Source: Planctomycetota bacterium
Lineage (GTDB): Bacteria > Planctomycetota > Phycisphaerae > WQYP01
Assembly: GCA_021852225.1 (NCBI GenBank)
Contig: JAJZOA010000067.1
Location: 1-5,598, forward strand
DNA: 5,598 nt
Direction of reading: 5' to 3'
The notes under the pieces were generated by a model. The model did not search any database. It was given only the letters and a program-made list of their open reading frames with translations, and was not told the origin of the DNA. The translations under genes and the position numbers were made by a program. This document shows positions 1 to 5,598 of the stretch, piece after piece. Position 1 is the stretch's first letter. Each line of letters starts with the position of its first letter.

Positions 1-1224
<1,224 letters not shown>

Positions 1225-1330
1225 TTCGGGCGATAGTGATAGCTGAGTTGGCTTGCGCCGTGACATGGCCGCAGGCACCGTGCGATGGCATGCACCGCCA
1301 CGGCACCGTTACGCAGTCCTGGCCGCGGAC

Positions 1331-1359
1331 TTGTCGCCAAAGTGATTGACGGGCACAAT
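1331..1359 (+). promoter_or_regulatory. Candidate sigma70-type promoter for the small membrane protein gene
   Basis: TTGTCG at 1331-1336 (4 of 6 to TTGACA) and CACAAT at 1354-1359 (4 of 6 to TATAAT) are separated by exactly 17 bp. Transcription would begin near 1366, about 30 bp before the ATG at 1396. This supports 1396 rather than the in-frame upstream ATG at 1285 as the start. The match is modest and could be chance. Confidence 0.3.
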
Positions 1360-1395
1360 AGCAGAGCAGACCGCAGGCTGCTAACGGATGGTTTC

Positions 1396-1929
1396 ATGCG
1401 ACGCTATCGCCATACACCCGCGTTTCTTACACTGCCTTTCGTGTTCGGCGTCGGTGCGCTAACCTGGGCGGCCCTTTTTGCCGCGCTGGCCATTGTGGCT
1501 GCGGTCATCCTGGCTCCAGCCGCGGCCAATCTGCACCAGGCGCGGATGCAACGGAACAATCTTCGCGCGTCGCTGGCGCTGCTGAACGAAAAAATATCGC
1601 AGGATCGGCTGCTGTTGCATCTGGTGGCGACCAATCCGGTCATTCTTCAGCGGCTGGCGGATCGGCAACTGGATGTTGTGAATCCCGCCGAGCAGGTTCT
1701 TCCGCTGGGCCGAATCGCGCACCCGCGTGATGTGCAAAGCCTGATCGATGAAACTCTTAAGCCGATCAATCCGGCACCAGTTCCTCCCATCCCGTGGTAT
1801 CTGGCCGCGGCTCTGAACCCGGTGATGCGCACCCCGCTTATTCTGGCTGCCATGGCTGGTCTGGTATTCGCGTTCCTGCTGGATGTGCGCCGTACCAGTC
1901 GCCCCGAGGGGGAGACGCAGGCCGTTTGA
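1396..1929 (+). CDS. Small membrane protein of unknown function with two membrane regions and a central helical segment
   Basis: I do not recognise a named family. From ATG 1396 the product is 177 residues. I chose this start because GGATGG lies 4 bp upstream, a promoter-like pair lies just before it, and the basic MRRYRH start leads straight into the first membrane segment. An in-frame ATG at 1285 would add 37 residues that look non-coding. Residues about 9-44 are strongly hydrophobic, enough for one long or two short membrane helices. They are followed by a charged, Leu-rich helical stretch (about 46-88, LHQARMQRNNL onward) that could form a coiled coil. A Pro-rich linker follows, then a second membrane helix at about 145-164, and a short polar tail (RRTSRPEGETQAV). 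The likely arrangement is a short cytoplasmic N-terminus, an extracytoplasmic helical domain and a cytoplasmic C-terminus. It sits downstream of eno, the position of ftsB in many proteobacteria, but it is longer than FtsB and has an extra C-terminal membrane helix. Confidence 0.75.
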   Translation: MRRYRHTPAFLTLPFVFGVGALTWAALFAALAIVAAVILAPAAANLHQARMQRNNLRASLALLNEKISQDRLLLHLVATNPVILQRLADRQLDVVNPAEQVLPLGRIAHPRDVQSLIDETLKPINPAPVPPIPWYLAAALNPVMRTPLILAAMAGLVFAFLLDVRRTSRPEGETQAV

Positions 1930-1958
1930 ACTCGGCCGGGCCGTCCGCTCTTTATTCC

Positions 1959-1985
1959 GCGACATACCCCTGAATCGGCTATAAT
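1959..1985 (+). promoter_or_regulatory. Candidate promoter of the ABC exporter gene (perfect TATAAT -10)
   Basis: A perfect TATAAT lies at 1980-1985, in the 97-bp gap between the membrane protein gene and the ABC gene. The upstream GCGACA at 1959-1964 matches the -35 consensus in 4 of 6 positions, with a short 15-bp spacer. Transcription would start near 1992, about 35 bp before the ATG at 2027. This supports that long-form start and suggests the exporter is transcribed on its own. Confidence 0.5.
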
Positions 1986-2026
1986 CGCCCGGAAGATGTT
2001 TCCTGATTTTGCGGGATTAGCGGTTC

Positions 2027-4042
2027 ATGAAGTCCAGTCGACAGCGGTTTAATGATTTTCGCCTGAAGTTCCGGCAGGGATTGCTTAAGGGCGACCGGCT
2101 TTCCGACGCGCAGGACAAGCGCGAACCGCCACCTTCCATGGGAGGGCGGCACGCGCATGTCTCCATGGAAAAACATGAATTCAAGTACACCCGACGCCAA
2201 CTGCTTAAACAATATCGCGATATTCTCCAGGGCTATTACAGTTCCGTGTTTGTGCTTATTGGCCTGGTCGTTATCGGATCGTTCGTTGCACTGACTCCGC
2301 CATTGGTCTTGAAACTGGCCATTGATTATGTGTTTGCCGATAAACCGCTGCCCGTGACCGCATGGCTGGGCAAAACGGGCCATCTGGCCACCCTGGAAAA
2401 CTGGCTGGCGGCCTCACCCACCCATGGTCTGACTGCGCTGGTGGTGGTGCTGCTTGTCGCGGAAGTTATTTCCGTGGTGTCCCAGTGGATCCGGGTATTG
2501 GCGATTCGCCGTTTGAATTACAAACTTTCGGCGACGCTGCGCCAGCGGCTGCATGAACATCTGGCCACATTGCCGTTGGCCCAGTTAACCGATTACCGTA
2601 CCGGCGGAATTATCAGCCGGATCATGAGCGATACCGACCAGGTTGCCGGGGGCGTGCAGAACGCGGTGGTCAATCCCATCGGGGCAATGGTCCGCGTCGC
2701 GTGCATTCTACTGATTCTTATTGCGACCAACTGGAAATTGTTTCTCTCCGCGGCGGCACTTATTCCGCCGGTCATTCTTATTCATTACCTGATATTCCGC
2801 CGCCTGCGGCCACTGTGGCGGAATATTCAGGATGACCGAAGCATCCTTTCTTCACGCGTCAGTGACATGTTCGCCGGCATTCGCGTCGTGCGCAGCTTCC
2901 GGCGCGAACGGAGCGAATTCGCCGAATTTGGCGCCCGCCAGCACACCATGGTGCGCAAACAATACTACACCTCTCTGCTTGGCCGCCTGCTTATGACCGG
3001 CTGGGCGGTGTTTGTGCCCACCATGGCCATTGTCATCTTGTGGTATGGCGGCAACCTTGTACTGAAACATAAATTAACCCTTGGCAGTCTGGTCATGTTC
3101 CAGACCTACGCCCTTATGCTGCTTGGCCCGATTACCCAAATGCTCGATTCACTTCAAGCGCTTCAGCAGAACCTTGGGGCACTGGACCGGGTGTGCGATG
3201 TACTGGCGCAAAAGCCCGATATGCCCGACGCCGCGGATGCCCGGACGCTGGATACCTCCATTCCAGAACTCGAACTGCGCAATGTCGGCTTTGGCTACCG
3301 TCCGGACCAGACCGTTCTTGAACACATTGATTTGCTGATCGAACCGGGAGCCACCGTGGCGATAGTTGGGCCGTCCGGCAGCGGCAAAACCACGCTGATT
3401 AACTTAATCGCGCGGTTTTACGATGTCCGCGAGGGCAACATATTGTTGAATGGAATGGACATCCGGCAAATTCGCCTGGCCGATTACCGCCGTCTGTTTT
3501 CCATGGTTCTGCAGGATGTTTATTTATTTGATGGCACCGTGCGGGAAAATATCGGGTTTGGCAAACGTCACGCAACCACCGACGAAATCGTGTCCGCCGC
3601 CCGCAAGGCCAATGCCGATGAATTCATTACTGCGCTGGAAAAAGGGTATGACACGCAGATTGGCGAACGCGGCGTCAAACTTTCCGGCGGCCAGAAACAG
3701 CGCATTTCCATCGCACGGGCCATCCTTGCCGACCCGCGCATTTTGATACTGGATGAAGCCACAAGTTCACTGGATACCCAAAGCGAACGGTTGATACAAG
3801 CGTCGCTCGACGAACTGATGCGAAGCCGCAGCACGATTGTCATTGCCCACCGGCTAAGCACCATCATTCACGCCCAACGGATTATCGTGCTCGTGGATGG
3901 CCGGATTGTGGAAACAGGAACGCACAATGACTTGCTTGAGAAGCGCGGCGTCTATCACGCCATGTTCACCCAGCAGTTCGCGCAGCGACATGACCCGACC
4001 CTCGAAAAAATAAACTGGGATCCGGTGGGCGTTCCGACCTGA
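2027..4042 (+). CDS. ABC exporter half-transporter (fused membrane domain and ATPase), MsbA/multidrug-like
   Basis: This is an inner-membrane exporter subunit of 671 residues that should work as a homodimer or with a partner, using ATP to move a lipid or drug-like substrate outward. A charged cytoplasmic tail (1-70) precedes the membrane domain. TM1 is about 74-95 (VFVLIGLVVIGSFVAL), and the other five helices run to about residue 380, with an enlarged loop of about 35 residues after TM1. The nucleotide-binding domain is complete: A-loop Tyr424, Walker A GPSGSGKTT at 448-456, Q-loop Gln496, signature LSGGQ at 552-556, Walker B ending at Asp576 with catalytic Glu577, D-loop SSLD at 580-583, and H-loop His608. 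The start at 2027 fits the TATAAT 42 bp upstream, though its ribosome site is weak (GGGA, 10 bp upstream). In-frame ATGs at 2138 and 2165 are alternatives and would give about 634 or 625 residues, closer to the usual family length of near 580-620. The substrate cannot be read from the sequence. Confidence 0.95.
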   Translation: MKSSRQRFNDFRLKFRQGLLKGDRLSDAQDKREPPPSMGGRHAHVSMEKHEFKYTRRQLLKQYRDILQGYYSSVFVLIGLVVIGSFVALTPPLVLKLAIDYVFADKPLPVTAWLGKTGHLATLENWLAASPTHGLTALVVVLLVAEVISVVSQWIRVLAIRRLNYKLSATLRQRLHEHLATLPLAQLTDYRTGGIISRIMSDTDQVAGGVQNAVVNPIGAMVRVACILLILIATNWKLFLSAAALIPPVILIHYLIFRRLRPLWRNIQDDRSILSSRVSDMFAGIRVVRSFRRERSEFAEFGARQHTMVRKQYYTSLLGRLLMTGWAVFVPTMAIVILWYGGNLVLKHKLTLGSLVMFQTYALMLLGPITQMLDSLQALQQNLGALDRVCDVLAQKPDMPDAADARTLDTSIPELELRNVGFGYRPDQTVLEHIDLLIEPGATVAIVGPSGSGKTTLINLIARFYDVREGNILLNGMDIRQIRLADYRRLFSMVLQDVYLFDGTVRENIGFGKRHATTDEIVSAARKANADEFITALEKGYDTQIGERGVKLSGGQKQRISIARAILADPRILILDEATSSLDTQSERLIQASLDELMRSRSTIVIAHRLSTIIHAQRIIVLVDGRIVETGTHNDLLEKRGVYHAMFTQQFAQRHDPTLEKINWDPVGVPT

Positions 4043-4240
4043 AAAGCGCTGTCGTCACCGGAGCGTTGAATCACGCATCTGTTGTGCGGAATATTATATT
4101 AAGTGGACCACCCTTAGCTTCAAATTTAAGAGTCAGACTACAATCGACCGCAATCCGCTTCCGGCAGAACTGGCCAAGGTATTGCCCCATGTGTTTAGAA
4201 GTTGCGGTCGTGAAGACACGGCATGCACACATTTCCACTG

Positions 4241-4272
4241 TCCACCCGCCAAGAATTCCGACTCCGGGTGGA
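4241..4272. repeat. Perfect 8-bp inverted repeat
   Basis: TCCACCCG (4241-4248) and CGGGTGGA (4265-4272) are exact reverse complements around a 16-base loop. Neither strand has a T-run after the stem, so it does not look like an intrinsic terminator. It may be a protein-binding palindrome, part of a decayed element, or chance. Confidence 0.4.
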
Positions 4273-4467
4273 ATAACCACCAAAGACGCCCAATCTGTGG
4301 ATCGATATAAGCGGATGCGCCGTACCCCGCAACATACGCCTTATTGCGCAAAACACATCGTATCGTGTCGAGTTTCTTTCCCGTACTCTGCCGATTTTAT
4401 TTTCTCCGCACAATTGCAAGATTCCCCTGCGCGGCGGATGGGTTGGCACAATGACTTGCGTTCGGTC

Positions 4468-4496
4468 GGCAAATATGCGTAAATATAGGCAAATAT
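4468..4496. repeat. Three AAATAT blocks on a 10-bp period, with GGCAAATAT duplicated 20 bp apart
   Basis: AAATAT occurs at 4471-4476, 4481-4486 and 4491-4496, so the blocks fall on the same face of the helix. The first and third are extended to GGCAAATAT (4468 and 4488), two helical turns apart. The array ends 57 bp before the lipoprotein ATG, within the expected promoter region. It could be a regulator-binding array, an UP-like element or intrinsically bent DNA. No strong -35/-10 pair can be assigned here (TTGCGT at 4456 with TAAATA at 4480 is a weak option). Confidence 0.55.
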
Positions 4497-4541
4497 CTAT
4501 GGACCCATCGACTGGTGTCTGAATGGCGCGTCGAAAGCATC

Positions 4542-4547
4542 GGAGGA
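4542..4547 (+). promoter_or_regulatory. Strong Shine-Dalgarno sequence (GGAGGA) of the lipoprotein gene
   Basis: GGAGGA ends 6 bp before the ATG at 4554. It selects that start over the in-frame TTG, GTG or CTG-type codons upstream. The resulting N-terminus is a clean lipoprotein signal peptide, which confirms the choice. Confidence 0.85.
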
Positions 4548-4553
4548 TTGTCC

Positions 4554-5018
4554 ATGAAGCGTGTGTTGGCATTGTTACTGGTACTGGTGGGAGCGATCGC
4601 AGTCGCCGGCTGCGGTCCGCGGATGAGTGGCCTTAATGAAACCCAGCTTGGCCAGGCGATGGCCCAGCAGAATAACCAGGGCGAGCGCAAGGCGGCCGCG
4701 CTGGAACTCGGCCGCCGGGGCGGTGCGGAATCGGAAAGTATTCTTCTGCAATATTTAAACGATCCGAATCCGGATGTTCAGATAAAAGTCATGCACGCGC
4801 TGGCAGTGTATATGTACGATCGCCACGCCGCGCCGCAAATTGCTCCACTTATGTTCAGTCCGCACCCGTCGGTGGCACGCAAGGCGATTTCATGTCTGAA
4901 GCATCTTGATTACTCGGCCGCGGTCGGGCAACTCAAACACCTGCGCGATACCTCGCCACAGCCAAGTGTGGTGCGCGCGGCTCAGAATGCGATAGTTTAC
5001 TTCCGTCGGCATGGATAA
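4554..5018 (+). CDS. Small lipoprotein with HEAT-like helical repeats
   Basis: The product is a 154-residue lipoprotein of unknown specific role. The signal peptide is textbook: basic start MKR, hydrophobic core LALLLVLVGAIAV, and lipobox VAGC with Cys20 as the lipidation site, so the mature protein should be anchored at the cell envelope. Gly follows the Cys, so there is no Asp+2 retention signal, although that rule may not apply in this organism. The mature part has paired amphipathic helices of HEAT/PBS-lyase-like type: about 43-69 (GERKAAALELGRRG with ESILLQYLND), about 71-101 (NPDVQIKVMHALAVYM, then APQIAPLMF), about 103-131 (HPSVARKAISCLKHL, then AVGQLKHLRD) and a final helix at 137-152 (PSVVRAAQNAIVYFRR). 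The P-x-V-[RQ]-x-x-[AV] pattern repeats about every 32 residues. No catalytic residues stand out, so a protein-binding or scaffold role is the natural inference. The strong ribosome site and the long upstream spacer suggest it has its own promoter. Confidence 0.85.
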   Translation: MKRVLALLLVLVGAIAVAGCGPRMSGLNETQLGQAMAQQNNQGERKAAALELGRRGGAESESILLQYLNDPNPDVQIKVMHALAVYMYDRHAAPQIAPLMFSPHPSVARKAISCLKHLDYSAAVGQLKHLRDTSPQPSVVRAAQNAIVYFRRHG

Positions 5019-5184
5019 GCCCACCGGCCCCCCGATTTGAAGCGGCGTATCGACGGAAAATCCCGGTGCCACGCTGTTATTCCCAACATATGAGCGCAAT
5101 ATTGGTATACAGCAGGGCGGAATGCCCGCAGGCACAATCCAGGAAGCAATTGTAACGATCCGCACGAAGCAGGGCCTTGTTCCC

Positions 5185-5301
5185 TTAGCGCAGGTAACGG
5201 TCGCAGATGGGTGCGGTGCCGGCGCAGTCCACGCAGCGGAATTCAAAGCCGCTCACTTCGGTTTAAGCATGCAATCGGTCCGAACCACAGCCCCCGCAGC
5301 G
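5185..5301 (-). pseudogene. Possible remnant of a small zinc-ribbon protein interrupted by an in-frame stop
   Basis: On the - strand one frame reads RCGGCGSDRLHA, then TAA (5263-5265), then TEVSGFEFRCVDCAGTAPIC and DRYLR, and ends at TAA (5185-5187). Counting the stop as one position, this gives C-x2-C-x17-C-x2-C, the spacing of a zinc ribbon, with the FEFRC approach to the second pair typical of such folds. The CxxC codons lie at 5287-5298 and 5224-5235. There is no good start codon or ribosome site upstream: only a TTG at 5308-5310, with in-frame stops just before the terminator. If real, it is a decayed gene or gene end. Part of it could instead be a 23-codon frame from GTG (5254-5256). 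Chance is a serious alternative for so short a stretch. Confidence 0.25.
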
Positions 5302-5321
5302 CGCAGCCAAGCCCGGCTTTG

Positions 5322-5363
5322 AAAAATAAAATTAAAATTAGCGGCCCGCCATGTCCGCTAATT
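5322..5363 (-). terminator. Rho-independent terminator reading leftward
   Basis: AATTAGCGG (5336-5344) and CCGCTAATT (5355-5363) form a perfect 9-bp stem around a 10-base loop. Read on the - strand, the stem is followed by TTAATTTTATTTTTC (5335-5321), a good U-rich tail. On the + strand the stem is followed by CAGGCTCG, so it acts only leftward. It would stop transcription coming from the insertion sequence or from whatever gene lies beyond the right edge, before it runs antisense into the lipoprotein gene. Confidence 0.75.
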
Positions 5364-5470
5364 CAGGCTCGCCGTGGCAAGGATCGGCGTTCTTCGGACC
5401 TATAAAATAAATGTCGATCCCACTGCGTTTCTGCGGTTAATGTTATGCGGTCGATCAGCCGAAAATAACA

Positions 5471-5598
5471 GTAAGAAACTATCTCAAAACGGTGTATCGA
5501 TGCTGGCGGCGATACCACAATAATCCGCAGGCCAATTGAATGATGCCAAGGTAGTTGGATGACTTTTTCGCGTACCGTACCAGAATGCCCCGGCATTT
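5471..5598 (-). mobile_element. End of an IS5-type insertion sequence, continuing beyond the right edge
   Basis: The element is defined by the transposase C-terminus (5479-5598). Its outer end is probably the stretch GTAAGAAACTATCTCAAAAC at 5471-5490, which overlaps the transposase stop codon. IS5-group elements commonly place the gene end within or next to the terminal inverted repeat. The exact boundary and the target duplication cannot be fixed because the other end is outside the window. TAA at 5472-5474 would fit a TNA-type duplication but is not evidence by itself. Confidence 0.5.
5479..5598 (-). CDS. IS5-family transposase, C-terminal fragment (gene continues past the right edge)
   Basis: The last 39 codons and a TAG stop (5479-5481) are visible. 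No in-frame start lies in the window because the gene begins beyond base 5598. The translation runs KCRGILVRYAKKSSNYLG, then IIQLACGLLWYRRQHR and YTVLR. This matches my knowledge of IS5-type DDE transposases, whose C-terminal helix follows the last catalytic Glu and usually reads R-R-x-x-x-R-Y-E-K-x-x-x-N/H-Y-L-G-x-x-x-L-A-C-x-x-x-x-x-R-R. Here Ala replaces the usual Glu after RY. The DDE catalytic residues themselves lie outside the window, so activity cannot be judged. The other - strand open frame over this stretch, from an ATG at 5596, has no such similarity. The transposase would be transcribed leftward towards the terminator at 5322-5363. Confidence 0.8.
   Translation of the reverse strand, partial: KCRGILVRYAKKSSNYLGIIQLACGLLWYRRQHRYTVLR

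Larger units (their letters stand above)
4043..4553. other. Intergenic stretch without a convincing gene
   Basis: These 511 bp separate the ABC gene from the lipoprotein gene. Open frames exist on both strands, but they lack a good ribosome site, have Arg/His/Pro-heavy or otherwise unconvincing translations, and overlap one another. One + frame (about 4044-4310) reads fairly protein-like (KWTTLSFKFKSQ...) but has no ATG, GTG or TTG start upstream of that part, so at best it is a remnant. The stretch is visibly more AT-rich than the genes, for example around 4091-4101 and 4394-4404. It contains an inverted repeat (4241-4272) and phased AAATAT blocks (4468-4496), listed separately. I see no tRNA-like or other recognisable RNA gene. 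Confidence 0.6.
5019..5478. other. Intergenic stretch between the lipoprotein gene and the insertion sequence
   Basis: No convincing intact gene is present in these 460 bp. The + frame at 5122-5322 (66 codons) has a poorly spaced ribosome site and an unremarkable, Ala-rich translation. A - strand frame starting near 5246 runs back into the lipoprotein gene and is probably spurious. Two - strand items stand out and are listed separately: a terminator at 5322-5363 and an interrupted zinc-ribbon-like frame at 5185-5301. I see no + strand terminator directly after the lipoprotein stop codon. Confidence 0.55.

Noticed and set aside
4045..4067. AGCGCT / AGCGTT hairpin just after the ABC stop codon
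   Set aside because: The stem is only 6 bp with one G-U pair, and no T-run follows on the + strand. It does not qualify as a terminator.
4066..4482. A 138-codon + strand open frame from TTG
   Set aside because: GGAG lies only 2 bp before the TTG, too close to work. The translation is rich in Arg, His, Pro and Ser with no domain or membrane pattern, and it overlaps several equally open frames.
4195..4572. A 125-codon - strand open frame
   Set aside because: It overlaps the start and ribosome site of the lipoprotein gene on the other strand, and its translation has no recognisable motif. It looks like a chance frame in the spacer.
5122..5322. A 66-codon + strand open frame
   Set aside because: The GGGCGG upstream is almost abutting the ATG, there is no known motif, and it lies exactly opposite the zinc-ribbon-like frame. 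I could not support either as an intact gene.
5494..5515. GTATCG / CGATAC inverted repeat inside the transposase tail
   Set aside because: The 6-bp arms lie within the coding sequence, where such short repeats are common by chance. There is no independent sign of function.
5363..5596. A 77-codon - strand open frame starting MPGHSG
   Set aside because: It is out of frame with the clear IS5-type transposase tail on the same strand and crosses the IS boundary, so it is a shadow frame.

Overview
The window carries four protein-coding genes on the + strand, and the tail of a fifth enters from the right edge on the - strand. Base composition is moderately GC-rich with AT-richer intergenic stretches. 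The lipobox lipoprotein and the MsbA-like exporter fit a Gram-negative-type (diderm) bacterium. The style of the ABC exporter and of the small membrane protein reminds me of Planctomycetota (Phycisphaerae-like), but that is an impression, not a demonstrated assignment.

Layout from left to right. (1) Positions 1-1224 hold enolase, missing roughly its first 20 residues beyond the left edge. All active-site motifs that fall in the window are intact. (2) Positions 1396-1929 hold a small membrane protein of unknown function: an N-terminal membrane segment, a helical stretch that may be coiled coil, and a C-terminal membrane segment. It lies directly downstream of eno, where proteobacteria often carry ftsB. 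(3) Positions 2027-4042 hold a complete ABC exporter half-transporter (membrane domain fused to ATPase) with its own TATAAT-type promoter candidate. (4) Positions 4043-4553 are about 510 bp without a convincing gene. They include an 8-bp inverted repeat and, near the next gene, three AAATAT blocks spaced exactly 10 bp apart. (5) Positions 4554-5018 hold a short lipoprotein with HEAT-like helical repeats, preceded by a strong Shine-Dalgarno sequence. (6) Positions 5019-5478 are a second non-coding stretch. On the - strand it holds a clear rho-independent terminator and a possible broken zinc-ribbon reading frame. (7) Positions 5479-5598 (-) hold the last 39 codons of an IS5-type transposase, so an insertion sequence begins near 5471 and continues past the right edge.

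The four + strand genes do not form an obvious single pathway. Enolase is glycolytic, while the three others act at the cell envelope. The ABC gene and the lipoprotein gene each appear to be independently transcribed. I found no defence system, CRISPR array, RNA gene or clearly new system. The items most worth checking are the phased AAATAT repeats, the interrupted zinc-ribbon frame, the eno-linked FtsB-like topology, and the terminator-IS junction.
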